NCBI GenBank assembly: GCA_965661345.1 | Contig: CBFIDK010000001.1 | Coordinates: forward strand, 62,001 to 126,000 | DNA length: 64,000 bases | Source of the DNA: GCA-2862585 sp965661345 | GTDB taxonomy: Bacteria; Bacteroidota; Bacteroidia; Flavobacteriales; UBA7312 | Direction of reading: 5' to 3' | In this document: piece by piece, positions 1 through 9,396 of the stretch | How the letters are laid out: each line of letters opens with the position of its first letter | Position numbering within the stretch: the stretch's first letter is position 1 | Program-made: the position numbers and the translations under genes | Notes under the pieces: model-generated | Database searches by the model: none | What the model was told of the DNA's origin: nothing | Seen by the model: only the letters and a program-made list of their open reading frames with translations

Positions 1-2490
1 GTTTGGAAGCAAACTTTCGATGGAATAATTACCAGAAGCATCTGGGTTTAAATTTAGTGTATCACCATTTAAACTGATTGTATAAAAAGGTGTTCCCCCA
101 TTTATCTTAAACGTTACATTACCAGAACTATCTCCAAAGCATAAAATATTCTGAATAATTAAAGAATCTATTCTTAAACTATCGGGCTGTGTCACCTCCA
201 CCGTAGAAATCGATGAGCAGAACAATTCGTCTAATAATTCAACAGTATATTGATTTGCTGACAATCCATAAACAGTATCTATCAAATCCTCAGAAATATT
301 ATTGTAAACTTCAACATTTAAAGAATCTCTTACAATAAAATGAAATGTTGATGAAGAAGAATCTGATTCTAAAATCATGTAGGCGTTACTATCGCCATAA
401 CATAAAAGATTTGATTGTTGTACACTTAATACTGGAGAATAGTAATCTATACTAAAATCGAAAAAACAACTACCTAACTCTAGCACATAACTAGAGGATT
501 GTGAAGGATAAATTTGAATTGCTGACGAATCCCCTAATGTTAAATAATTTTGATCTACTACTTGGTGCCATTCTACTTGATAATTACCACTAATAAATGG
601 AGAGATATCAATATCTATTGAAGAATCTGAACTACATAATATGTAATTGTCACTTAAATATTCTTCATTGGTGTTATTTTGCATTAAGCTCACATAATCA
701 GAAATAATCGAAATATGCACCGAATCAGAAATAGATAAACAGTTATTTGAGTCTAACGCCTCTACTTGTACAAACACATCAGAAGTGTCAATTAGAAGTT
801 GTTGACCAAAACTTCCATCACTCCATTGATAATTGGTGAAGCCACTATCAGCTACTAGAAAACTATTTAAATCACATGTTTGCGCAAAAAATAAGCCATT
901 AAGGGATTCATAAATTAAACTCGTATCACCATTTAGTGTTAAATTAATAAATGAGTTACTAGTTTCAATACTAATTATTGTATCAAAAATAACCTGTGAA
1001 TTATTAGTGATTTCTAAATTGTAATCACCCTCAGCCAACATGAAAATAGACGTGTCGTTGGAAGAAAATCCGTTAGGACCAGTCCATTCGAATGTGTAGG
1101 AATTGAGAGTCTGAACATCAAATAAAATTTGACCTGAGTTAACACCACTACAAGTGTGGGTAACGTCATAAATATAAGACTCCATTGGCGTTGTAAAAGA
1201 GTAAGTTGTAGACCATCCTTCAATACAATCTGTCAAAGAGTTAGTTCTTACTTCCACTTCGTAGGTTGTGGATGGTGAAAGACCTGTAAGCAACTTAGTC
1301 GAAAGCATTTCAGCGATTCCATCATCAAATAATCCTGATGCTACAATTTGCCAAGCTTGACCAACTTCTCTGTATCTAAATCGATAGCCATCAACTAGAG
1401 AGTCAGCTAGCCAATTTATCGATGCATCAAAGGGCATGACATCGGTAAACCATAATGTATCTGGAAGTAATGGGTCCGGTAATACATTTACAGTTTCTAA
1501 TTTTTGACACCCTAATGAATCTTGTACTATTATGGTGTAAGATCCACTTAATAATGATGAGTAAACACTATTAGTGGAGAAAGAAATACCATCAATAGAA
1601 TATTCATAAGGAGGCAATCCTCCATTTGAAAATATTTGTATTTCTCCATCCATTTGATCAGGACAACTCGCATCTGTAACACTTGAAGAAATTGAAAGCG
1701 TATTACAAATGGTATCTATCAACGTTACGGATACCTGTTCTTGCTCCGAAATAATTGATAATAAATTTCCATTTTGATCTACACTCCACAACCTCAAAAA
1801 TGCAGTATATTCACCTAAAGGGGCTTCATTTGGCTGATTAAATTTCACACGAACTGGCCTCGTTCTAACTTCCTCACAGTTCAAATTTTCGCCCGTTTGT
1901 CCACCCCAATACCCAATGGCATCGCCGTTTGAATTAATAGTGTAAGGGATATTTTCCCATAAAGATTGAGCGTTAAAATATTCGATGACAAAATCATTTT
2001 GCTCTATACTATCGGATTGATGAGAAATAATAAACTCTGGCTTGAACGACACCTGACAACCAAGATTGGTTAGTTTCACATCACACTCAGTATATGTATT
2101 ATAGCCTACTGGATTTATATCAAAAGGGCTAGAAATTTCTAGCTGTGCAGTATCTGGATCACACGAATAGGATGTAAACGTATAAGAAGCTGAATCTGTG
2201 CAATTCTGAAAATTGTCAGTTACATATACCCAAATGGCTTGATTTGCAGGTAAAAAACTATAAGTGGTAGAACTCGTCTGAGGACCGCCTGGCAAATTAC
2301 CTCCATTTTCATTTAACCATTCGTATGTGTAGAAACCAGTTCCTCCAGTAACAATTGCTTCCAATTGCCCACCATTAAAACTTCCTTGACAGTATGGCTC
2401 TGATAATACTTGAAAATCGATGAGAACACATTGAGAATATGCTGAAATAGACGCAAACAAAAATGCTATTGAAACAAAAAAGTTTTTCAT
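1..2490 (-). CDS. Large secreted adhesin with SprB-type repeats and FN3 domain, 3' end beyond window
   Basis: An uninterrupted reading frame of 830 codons runs from an ATG at 2490 to base 1 with no in-frame stop, so the C-terminus is outside the window. Residues 1-20 are a signal peptide (MKNFFVSIAFLFASISAYSQ). Around residues 267-337 is a SprB-like repeat (Cys, then a GGLPPYEYSI-type core), followed at about 340-432 by a fibronectin type III domain ending in YSFTTP. A second SprB-like repeat (NILCFGDSSGN, NGGTPFYTIS) lies at about 773-830. The rest is Ser/Asp/Thr-rich beta-sandwich-like sequence. By family knowledge such proteins are type IX secreted surface adhesins with a C-terminal sorting domain, which cannot be seen here. 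It lies downstream of the polysaccharide run but has its own candidate promoter element. The exact function is unknown. Confidence 0.85.
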   Translation of the reverse strand, partial: MKNFFVSIAFLFASISAYSQCVLIDFQVLSEPYCQGSFNGGQLEAIVTGGTGFYTYEWLNENGGNLPGGPQTSSTTYSFLPANQAIWVYVTDNFQNCTDSASYTFTSYSCDPDTAQLEISSPFDINPVGYNTYTECDVKLTNLGCQVSFKPEFIISHQSDSIEQNDFVIEYFNAQSLWENIPYTINSNGDAIGYWGGQTGENLNCEEVRTRPVRVKFNQPNEAPLGEYTAFLRLWSVDQNGNLLSIISEQEQVSVTLIDTICNTLSISSSVTDASCPDQMDGEIQIFSNGGLPPYEYSIDGISFSTNSVYSSLLSGSYTIIVQDSLGCQKLETVNVLPDPLLPDTLWFTDVMPFDASINWLADSLVDGYRFRYREVGQAWQIVASGLFDDGIAEMLSTKLLTGLSPSTTYEVEVRTNSLTDCIEGWSTTYSFTTPMESYIYDVTHTCSGVNSGQILFDVQTLNSYTFEWTGPNGFSSNDTSIFMLAEGDYNLEITNNSQVIFDTIISIETSNSFINLTLNGDTSLIYESLNGLFFAQTCDLNSFLVADSGFTNYQWSDGSFGQQLLIDTSDVFVQVEALDSNNCLSISDSVHISIISDYVSLMQNNTNEEYLSDNYILCSSDSSIDIDISPFISGNYQVEWHQVVDQNYLTLGDSSAIQIYPSQSSSYVLELGSCFFDFSIDYYSPVLSVQQSNLLCYGDSNAYMILESDSSSSTFHFIVRDSLNVEVYNNISEDLIDTVYGLSANQYTVELLDELFCSSISTVEVTQPDSLRIDSLIIQNILCFGDSSGNVTFKINGGTPFYTISLNGDTLNLNPDASGNYSIESLLPN

Positions 2491-2514
2491 GATAACGAGG
2501 CTTTAAGAATAAAG

Positions 2515-2522
2515 CAAATATA
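2515..2522 (-). promoter_or_regulatory. Candidate -7 box for the adhesin gene
   Basis: On the minus strand this reads TATATTTG, an exact match to the Bacteroidota -7 consensus TAnnTTTG, 25 bases before the adhesin ATG. No clear TTTG -33 element is seen at the usual 19-21 base spacing, so this is only a candidate. If real, the adhesin is transcribed separately from the sugar transferase gene upstream. Confidence 0.35.
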
Positions 2523-2538
2523 CAAAAAAGAAGAAAAA

Positions 2539-3915
2539 CTATACCGCATTTTTCTCAGTCTTGAAAAGGTTGACAATCGTTAATAATATTAGTTTAAAAT
2601 CAAGAAAAAGAGACCAATTTTCAATGTACCAAACATCGTATTTTACTCTCCCTTCCATATCTTCAATATTTCGTGTTTCACCACGAAACCCATTAGCTTG
2701 AGCAGCACCAGTAATGCCAGGTAAAACAAGTTGCCTTACCATGTAACCATCAATAATTTCAGAATAACTTTTGGTGTGTTTGAGCATATGTGGTCGCGGA
2801 CCAACTACTGACATATTTCCGATTAATGTGTTAAAGAATTGAGGCATCTCATCAATACTTGTTCTGCGCAAAAAACTGCCAAATTTTGTTATTCTTGGAT
2901 CATCTTTGTGCGCTTGTCTAATATCTGAAAAGCCATTTAAAGTCATTGTTCTAAACTTATAGCAGTCAAATTCTTTATTATCAAGACCAGAGCGTCTTTG
3001 AACGAAAAATATAGGTCCTTTAGATGTAAGCTTGATTATTAATCCCACAATCGGGGTTAACCAAGATAAAATAAACACAATTACAAAGAGTGAAAATATA
3101 ATATCAAATATCCTTTTAATAATTCTATTGAACTCATCTTGTAAGGGTTCTTCTCTAAGAGTTATTACTGGTATAGCGCCGTATAAATCAATATTAATTT
3201 TACGCTGTTTAAAACTCGTGAAATCTGGAGTAATTTTAAGTCTTATCATATTATCATCACAAAACTTAATGATATTCATGAGTAAAGTCTCATCATAAAT
3301 AGAGTCTGAATAATAAATTTCTTCTACCCTATTGTTTTTACAAAACTCTTCTAACTCATCTATATGAAAACATGGGCAATTTAACTTCTGACTGGAAGGT
3401 TTAGAGTAAAAAAATGCTTGAAGTTTGTATCCGTGCTCATTATTTGAGAAAAACTGAATCAGTTGATTGGATTTTTCAGCAGCACCAACAATTACAATCT
3501 CTTTGTAGTTATATCCAAGACGCCTATATTTCTTAATGAAAAAAACGGAAAAAATTCTCCACACAAATAAAATCAAGTAACTTAAACCAAAGGTGTAATA
3601 CAATTGGTCATATGAAAACGAGTTAGATTTCAGCGAGAATAAAAGCGTTGTTGTAATGAGTGCATGAACAATAACTGCTTTTAAAAGATTTGACAAAACA
3701 GATTCAAACCGTGTGGCACGTTCATAATCAAATAGTCCAAAAAAGAAACCTAATAATAGCCAGCTTAAGTTTACAATAATTAAAAGAAACAAGTACTTAT
3801 CAGATATGTTTAAGGAAAAAAAAGTGAATTTGTAAGCCAATAAAAAGGCTAAAGTAAGATGAAAAACATCACCAAAACTGAATAGAAAACGTAATTTTAA
3901 TGCTTTTACATTCAT
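2539..3915 (-). CDS. Polyprenyl glycosylphosphotransferase (WbaP/WcaJ-type initiating sugar transferase)
   Basis: This 458-residue membrane enzyme should load the first sugar phosphate from a nucleotide sugar onto undecaprenyl phosphate at the inner membrane. Residues about 10-115 form several membrane segments, 135-240 a nucleotide-binding-like domain (IVIVGAAEKS), and 265-455 the Bac_transf catalytic domain. The catalytic domain shows a reentrant hydrophobic segment, KFRTM, the DDPRIT motif, DEMPQF and VGPRPH, as expected for the family. It is the last gene of the polysaccharide run. A second, short initiating transferase (8047-8634) is present in the same run, so the two may start different polymers. 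The sugar specificity cannot be read from sequence. Confidence 0.9.
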   Translation of the reverse strand: MNVKALKLRFLFSFGDVFHLTLAFLLAYKFTFFSLNISDKYLFLLIIVNLSWLLLGFFFGLFDYERATRFESVLSNLLKAVIVHALITTTLLFSLKSNSFSYDQLYYTFGLSYLILFVWRIFSVFFIKKYRRLGYNYKEIVIVGAAEKSNQLIQFFSNNEHGYKLQAFFYSKPSSQKLNCPCFHIDELEEFCKNNRVEEIYYSDSIYDETLLMNIIKFCDDNMIRLKITPDFTSFKQRKINIDLYGAIPVITLREEPLQDEFNRIIKRIFDIIFSLFVIVFILSWLTPIVGLIIKLTSKGPIFFVQRRSGLDNKEFDCYKFRTMTLNGFSDIRQAHKDDPRITKFGSFLRRTSIDEMPQFFNTLIGNMSVVGPRPHMLKHTKSYSEIIDGYMVRQLVLPGITGAAQANGFRGETRNIEDMEGRVKYDVWYIENWSLFLDFKLILLTIVNLFKTEKNAV

Positions 3916-3974
3916 AGAACTTGTTAAGAAAAAGGCTAAGTATAAATATAATAAGAATCGTTGCTAAATCAAAA

Positions 3975-5048
3975 TTAAATCATGATTTGCTCATATTGGC
4001 TTACAATATCATTGTGCTGGTAATTGTCATTGATCTTTTTAGAATTGAGTTTACACCATTCTAAATGATTCGCTTTTTGAACAGAATTGACAATTTTGGT
4101 GACATCAGATTTAGAGTCAAAATAAAACGCTTGATCTTCTAAGATAAGTTGATTAAAAGAGTTTGCATGTGCACAAATCAAAGCCGATGACGCCATTGCT
4201 TCAAGCAGAGAGGGATTAGTGCCTCCAACGGTATGCCCATGAAAATATAAATTGGAATAATATCTCAAATTATTTAATATTTCAATTGATGCAACAAAGC
4301 CTAAAAAAATAATTCTCTCATCAGTTACATAAGACCGTATTTGCCTACCCAATTTTGTGTTCATATTGCCTATTACAACTAACTTTCTAGAAATCTCTGA
4401 ATCTATAAAGCCATCAATGATTGTTTTAACATTATTTTCGGGTTCAACTCTAGCAATTATCATGTCGTAACTATAAGGCTCTAAACCAAATTTTTGGAGG
4501 CATTCAATTTCTGGCGAACTAAATACACTTGCCCCATAAGGGATATAGGTCGATGTTTTAGTATATTTTTCAGAAAGATACTTTTGAATTCCAATAGAAT
4601 CAGCCACTAACGTATCACTATGATAAATGGCTAACCGTTCGGCGTATTTTAGAAAGTACTTAGTAAGCCCTGAATATTTAGTTCTCTTCCATTCAAGACC
4701 ATCCATATTAGTTACTAATTTAACATTTTTATTGAACAAAAAATTCCAAATCGAACTGCTAGTATAACCTAGCTGTAGAACAACATCAAATTTTCGTTTC
4801 CTAGAATCTAGAATACAATTTAAATCATAAATAAATTGACCAGCAGTTCCTATTTTATATTCAGGATCAAAACAATGAATAATATTTACTCCTTTGTATT
4901 TTTGTTCCTGAAAAGGATGGTTGTGCGAATTGTAGACGTAGACTTGGTGTCCTTGCTGCGATAAGCCATCAGAAAGATACTCTGCAAACTGCTCAAATCC
5001 CCCATAATTATTTGGAATTCCTCTTGTACCAATGATAGCTAATTTCAT
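3975..5048 (-). CDS. GT4-type glycosyltransferase with DUF1972 N-terminus
   Basis: A 357-residue GT-B glycosyltransferase. The N-terminus (MKLAIIGTRGIPNNYGGFEQ) is characteristic of the DUF1972/rhamnosyltransferase-like group. The C-terminal half carries the GT4 donor-binding region, with ARVEPENN near residue 205 and GTNPSLLEAMA near residue 280, where the Glu binds the nucleotide sugar. It probably adds one sugar of the repeat unit on the cytoplasmic face. It lies 5 bases downstream of the dehydratase gene. Donor and acceptor are unknown. Confidence 0.85.
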   Translation of the reverse strand: MKLAIIGTRGIPNNYGGFEQFAEYLSDGLSQQGHQVYVYNSHNHPFQEQKYKGVNIIHCFDPEYKIGTAGQFIYDLNCILDSRKRKFDVVLQLGYTSSSIWNFLFNKNVKLVTNMDGLEWKRTKYSGLTKYFLKYAERLAIYHSDTLVADSIGIQKYLSEKYTKTSTYIPYGASVFSSPEIECLQKFGLEPYSYDMIIARVEPENNVKTIIDGFIDSEISRKLVVIGNMNTKLGRQIRSYVTDERIIFLGFVASIEILNNLRYYSNLYFHGHTVGGTNPSLLEAMASSALICAHANSFNQLILEDQAFYFDSKSDVTKIVNSVQKANHLEWCKLNSKKINDNYQHNDIVSQYEQIMI

Positions 5049-5053
5049 TACAG

Positions 5054-6934
5054 CTAATGTTTTGCTGGCTTATACCCTTCAATATTATCCATTAACACCT
5101 TTCTCATTGATTGATCATCAAGGTTTTCATGATACGTTTTTATTTCATTGATTAATGAATTTACTTTTTGCCAACTCAAAAAATCTTCATTTGCCTGCAT
5201 AATTTGAGGGTGCTTTGATTGGGTAACGTCTTTACCAATTAGCAATTCTTCATATAACTTTTCGCCTTCTCTTAATCCAGTGAAAATTATTTTGATATCA
5301 CCATCTGGGTTCTCTACAGTTGCTGGACTAAGACCACTTAAATTTATCATTCGGCGTGCCAAGTCTAAAATTCTAACAGGCTCTCCCATATCCAAAACAA
5401 ATACATCACCACCTTTTGCCATGGCTCCTGCTTGAAGTACTAATTGCACTGCTTCAGGGATAGACATAAAATAACGTGTAACTTTAGAATGTGTAACCGT
5501 TACTGGCCCGCCATTCTTGATTTGATTTCTGAATAAAGGAACAACCGAACCCGCAGAATCTAACACATTACCAAATCGAACCATACTAAAGCATGTATTT
5601 GATTCTTGGACATTTAATGCTTGCAAAATCAACTCTGAAAAGCGTTTTGATGCACCCATCACATTTGTAGGACGAACGGCCTTGTCAGTGCTAATTAACA
5701 CCATGTCATCCACCTTATTTTCACTTGCGCTAACAGCTACATTGTAAGTTCCGATGACATTATTAAATACTCCTTCAGCGGTATTTTTTTCTACCATAGG
5801 AACGTGCTTGTAAGCAGCTGCATGATAAATGGTATTAATTTTATTTTCGCTAATTGCTCTATCGATCCTATTCTTTGACTTAACGTCAGCCAAAATAGGT
5901 ATGATGTCACAGTCTTTTATCCCTAAGGAAGTTAATTCATAATCAATAGAATAAAGATTAAACTCTGAGTGCTCAAATAAAACAATCTTGTTAGGACTCA
6001 ATTTTAATATTTGTCTACAAAGTTCCGAACCTATACTTCCACCTGCTCCGGTAACTAATATATTCTTACCAGTAATATTTTTTTTGAGTAATGATGTTTT
6101 TGGTAAAACAGGAGTTCTACCAAGGATGTCTTCAACTTCTACGTGCCTTATGTTCTCTATGGATACTTTGCCACTAACAATTTCTGAAAGTGACGGTAAA
6201 AGTTTGACTTCAGCAGGGTACTTTGATAATTTTTTAAGTAGATCACGCTTATGCTGTTCAGATAACGAGGGGATAGCTAAAAGAATAGTCTTAACTTTTC
6301 TATCCTTGATGATGCCTTTTAAATCTGAAAAGGGGTGAATTCTTGTGAAATTAATAAATGTCCCTTGTTTACTTTTATCATCATCAATAAAAGCAACTGG
6401 TGCGTATTCTTGATTTTTCCGTAAGCTTTCTACTATCTGAGCACCAGCACTTCCTGCACCATATATAATTGTTGGCTTTCTATCGTTGACAAAGTTATCC
6501 CAAGAATAAAGGAAGCCTTTAAAAATAAATCGACTAATCACAACAATCATTGATGAGACATACCAAAAAATTAAAATTACTGAACGAGGCATGTCCGAAC
6601 CTAATAAAATTTCAGTATCTCTAAGGATAAGCATTATGAAGCCAATAGAAATTGTTGTAAGTGTTATGGCTTGAAATGAAGCAACTACGACCTTTGAGCC
6701 AACGTATTTTATTACTGAACGGTATAAACCAAACTTTAGTAATAATGGAAGCGCTATTAAAGGAGTCACTAAGAAAACCCACCAATTGGAGTAAATATAT
6801 TCTTGGGGCCAAAAAATTCCTAATCGTAATGCGAAAGATATCCAAATTGCAAACTCGATAAATAATAAATCAACAAACAACATTATTGCTTGTTTTTGTG
6901 CCCTTGGAAGATTTATTAATTTATCCTTAAACAT
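5054..6934 (-). CDS. Membrane-bound UDP-GlcNAc 4,6-dehydratase (WbpM/PglF/CapD family)
   Basis: 626 residues, the full length of the large WbpM/PglF type. The N-terminus has about four membrane helices (residues 15-130), followed by a Rossmann-like domain (IIYGAGSAGAQ near 155). The catalytic short-chain dehydrogenase domain starts near residue 290 with VTGAGGSIGSEL. The active-site stretch STDKAVRPTNVMGASKR has Met where ordinary SDRs have Tyr, which is typical of this family. It makes UDP-2-acetamido-4-keto-6-deoxyhexose, the substrate of the neighbouring DegT aminotransferase, whose end it overlaps by 8 bases. Together they supply a 4-amino-6-deoxy sugar. The product epimer (bacillosamine or AATGal type) cannot be decided here. 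Confidence 0.92.
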   Translation of the reverse strand: MFKDKLINLPRAQKQAIMLFVDLLFIEFAIWISFALRLGIFWPQEYIYSNWWVFLVTPLIALPLLLKFGLYRSVIKYVGSKVVVASFQAITLTTISIGFIMLILRDTEILLGSDMPRSVILIFWYVSSMIVVISRFIFKGFLYSWDNFVNDRKPTIIYGAGSAGAQIVESLRKNQEYAPVAFIDDDKSKQGTFINFTRIHPFSDLKGIIKDRKVKTILLAIPSLSEQHKRDLLKKLSKYPAEVKLLPSLSEIVSGKVSIENIRHVEVEDILGRTPVLPKTSLLKKNITGKNILVTGAGGSIGSELCRQILKLSPNKIVLFEHSEFNLYSIDYELTSLGIKDCDIIPILADVKSKNRIDRAISENKINTIYHAAAYKHVPMVEKNTAEGVFNNVIGTYNVAVSASENKVDDMVLISTDKAVRPTNVMGASKRFSELILQALNVQESNTCFSMVRFGNVLDSAGSVVPLFRNQIKNGGPVTVTHSKVTRYFMSIPEAVQLVLQAGAMAKGGDVFVLDMGEPVRILDLARRMINLSGLSPATVENPDGDIKIIFTGLREGEKLYEELLIGKDVTQSKHPQIMQANEDFLSWQKVNSLINEIKTYHENLDDQSMRKVLMDNIEGYKPAKH

Positions 6935-8045
6935 TTTTTAAAATGATATTTGTTATTCTATTTAAATCGGTATCGCTTAAGTTTGACCCTGAGGGCAAAC
7001 ATAATCCTCTCTGAAATAAGTCTTGACAGACATTCCCTCCAAACATTAGTGAATCTTTAAAAACAGGCTGCATATGCATGGGTTTCCATAAGGGCCTTGA
7101 CTCAATATTTTCTTCAGCTAGTTTTACTCTTAAATTCTCCCGGCTATTATAATCCTCTAATAAAATAGTTGTTAACCATCTATTGGAAAAGAAACCTACC
7201 GCTTCTTTAAGAAACTCTATTTTACCAGATGGCAATAATTTGCTTTCATAAAAACTATGGATTTCTCTTCTTTTTTCTACCCTATCTTTTAAAACTTCTA
7301 ATTGACCTAATCCGATAGCAGCACAAACGTTACTAAGGCGGTAGTTATAGCCAATGTGTGAATGCTCATAATGCGGAGCATCATCTCTTGCTTGAGTTGA
7401 TAAAAATTTTGCTTTTTCGATATACTCACTTTTTGAGGATACCAATGCACCTCCGCTTGAAGTTGTAATTATTTTATTTCCATTAAATGAAAAAATTCCG
7501 ATTTCAGACAATGTTCCTAAAGGCTCATTAAAATAGTAAGAGCCTAATCCTTCGGCAGCATCTTCAATAACAGGGATATCAAACTCCTTAGCTATCTCAT
7601 TAATCTCTTTCATCTTTGCTGGCATGCCGTACAAATGCACAACAATAATAGCTTTGGGCTTTTTACCTTTTTTTAATCGGTCTTCGATGGCTTTTCTTAA
7701 ACTAACAGGACACATATTCCATGTATCGTATTCTGAATCTATAAAAACAGGGTGTGCTCCCTGATAAACTATAGGATTTGCAGAGGCAGAAAATGTAAAG
7801 CTCGAACATAAAACCTCATCACCAGCAGAAACATTTAATAAAATTAAGGCTAAATGAATAGCGGCGGTTCCAGAACTCAATGCAGCTACTGGATAATCCT
7901 TTGAAATTTTTGATAATTCTTCTTCAAAACGATTTAAATGCGGTCCAATTGGGGCAATCCAATTGGTAGCAAAAGCCTCATTAACATAAACAATCTCTTT
8001 ATCACCCATGTGAGGAGATGATAACCAAATTTTTTTTTCGGACAT
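6927..8045 (-). CDS. PLP-dependent nucleotide-sugar 4-aminotransferase (DegT/DnrJ/EryC1 family, PglE/WbgX/WcfR-like)
   Basis: 372 residues from the start I chose (MSEKKIWLSSPHMGDKE). An upstream ATG ten codons earlier would overlap the preceding gene, while this one begins one base after its stop. The PLP lysine lies in SFNGNKIITTSSGG, and the substrate/PLP contacts ALSSGTAAIHLAL and VIEDAAEGLG are present. It should transfer an amine from glutamate to the 4-keto sugar made by the adjacent dehydratase. The N-terminal WLSSPHMG pattern resembles proteins I recall annotated as WcfR/WbgX (AATGal synthesis) as well as PglE. No PglD-type acetyltransferase is adjacent, which slightly favours the free-amine product. 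That last step is inference. Confidence 0.9.
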   Translation of the reverse strand: MSEKKIWLSSPHMGDKEIVYVNEAFATNWIAPIGPHLNRFEEELSKISKDYPVAALSSGTAAIHLALILLNVSAGDEVLCSSFTFSASANPIVYQGAHPVFIDSEYDTWNMCPVSLRKAIEDRLKKGKKPKAIIVVHLYGMPAKMKEINEIAKEFDIPVIEDAAEGLGSYYFNEPLGTLSEIGIFSFNGNKIITTSSGGALVSSKSEYIEKAKFLSTQARDDAPHYEHSHIGYNYRLSNVCAAIGLGQLEVLKDRVEKRREIHSFYESKLLPSGKIEFLKEAVGFFSNRWLTTILLEDYNSRENLRVKLAEENIESRPLWKPMHMQPVFKDSLMFGGNVCQDLFQRGLCLPSGSNLSDTDLNRITNIILKNV

Positions 8046-8046
8046 T

Positions 8047-8634
8047 CTAATAATTTGTTCTAAAGATTGTAGCAAAGATAATTTTTAAATCTAAAATTAA
8101 GTTTTGCTTCCTATAATAATCTAGATTTATACGAACTTTATCTGGGAAAATAACTTCCTTATTATATTTCTCTGGGTTAGATTGCTGACTTAGAAGTTCT
8201 TCTTCGTTGGCATATTTTAGACTTGCTGGTCCAGTAATGCCTGGTCTTAATTCTAAAATTAATCTATCATCACCTTTTAGTTCATCTGCAAAACCTTCAA
8301 CATCTGGCCGAGGCCCAACTAAGCTCATTTGTCCTATCAAAACATTCCATAATTCTGGTAGCTCATCAAGTTTAAACTTTCTAAGGAAGGCACCTATCTT
8401 AGTAATTCGAGCATCGCCTTTAACTGATACTGTAGATTTGCTTTTCTGAACAACTGACATCGAGCGAAATTTAATCATCGTGAATAATTTCCCGTCTTTG
8501 CCTACCCTTTTTTGCTTAAAAAAAACAGGGCCGATAGAATCCAGTTTTATTAAAATAGAAATAATTAACATTAATGGAAAAAGTAAAACCAAACCAATTA
8601 AAGAAGACATAAAATCAAACAAGCGCTTTAACAT
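8047..8634 (-). CDS. Short initiating phosphoglycosyltransferase (PglC/WcfS-like)
   Basis: 195 residues, the minimal monotopic phosphoglycosyltransferase length. A reentrant hydrophobic hairpin lies at residues about 10-30, followed by FKQKRVGKDGK, FRSMS, GDARITKIGAFLRK, DELPELWNV and VGPRPD, with LRPGITG near residue 130. It transfers a sugar phosphate, probably the 4-amino-6-deoxy-HexNAc made by the next two genes, to undecaprenyl phosphate. The gene order transferase, aminotransferase, dehydratase is the usual cassette for bacillosamine or AATGal initiation. It is the second initiating enzyme in this run. Confidence 0.9.
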   Translation of the reverse strand: MLKRLFDFMSSLIGLVLLFPLMLIISILIKLDSIGPVFFKQKRVGKDGKLFTMIKFRSMSVVQKSKSTVSVKGDARITKIGAFLRKFKLDELPELWNVLIGQMSLVGPRPDVEGFADELKGDDRLILELRPGITGPASLKYANEEELLSQQSNPEKYNKEVIFPDKVRINLDYYRKQNLILDLKIIFATIFRTNY

Positions 8635-8637
8635 ATC

Positions 8638-9393
8638 TTATAAATTTATCCTTTTCTTTAATGCATTAAACACATAACTTATGAAACAAAATGCACTGTA
8701 AAGAAGATTTAAGTTTTCTACTTTTCTGTAAACATCCCAAACTTCTGTTGCTGCTTTCCACTTTTGTGCTGTATTTGAGTTAGAGACAATTCTGTAGTAA
8801 GCTAAATTTTCATTTATTCCATGAGCAGAAAAACCTCTTTTCATTATGTCCAACCACAAAGCCATATCATGACTTGAACGAATGTTGGGCATTTTAAAAT
8901 CACCTGTTTGTTCTTTATCAATCACTACTGTCAAACAGCCAATTATGGTATTTTTAAGGTAAGAATGGTAGTTGATTTCGGCTGGAACATTGATTATCGA
9001 AAAAAATTGATCGCCATTCTCAGACATAGGCTGATAAGCAGTGAAAGAAAAAGCGCAGCTTGTTTTACGCATGAAATCAATCTGTTTCATCAATTTATTT
9101 GGCAACCATAAATCGTCACTATCCAAAAAAGCTATATACTTCCCTTTAGCTTGAATTAAGGCATTATTTCTAGCTTCTGCCGCACCAACATTTTGACTTA
9201 AGGCTATTAGTTTTATGCGAGAATCTTTATCGGCAAATGATTGTATTAATTCAAGCGAATTATCCTTAGAACAATCGTCTACAATTAGCATTTCCCAATT
9301 GGTATAGCTTTGGTTTTGAACGCTTCGTATACACTCTTCAATAAATAAAGATGAGTTATAGGATGGTGTTATGATGCTTATTAAAACAGACAC
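8638..9393 (-). CDS. GT2 family glycosyltransferase
   Basis: 251-residue GT-A fold enzyme. The N-terminus ISIITPSYNSSLFIEECIRS is the GT2 start motif. DDCSKDNS follows near residue 40, and the metal-binding FLDSDDLWLPNKL (DxD) is near residue 92. The later SSHDMALWLDIMKRG matches the catalytic-base region of the family. It should add one sugar to the lipid-linked repeat unit. It sits 3 bases from each neighbour, so it is translationally part of the run. Substrates are unknown. Confidence 0.88.
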   Translation of the reverse strand: MSVLISIITPSYNSSLFIEECIRSVQNQSYTNWEMLIVDDCSKDNSLELIQSFADKDSRIKLIALSQNVGAAEARNNALIQAKGKYIAFLDSDDLWLPNKLMKQIDFMRKTSCAFSFTAYQPMSENGDQFFSIINVPAEINYHSYLKNTIIGCLTVVIDKEQTGDFKMPNIRSSHDMALWLDIMKRGFSAHGINENLAYYRIVSNSNTAQKWKAATEVWDVYRKVENLNLLYSAFCFISYVFNALKKRINL

Positions 9394-9396
9394 TAT

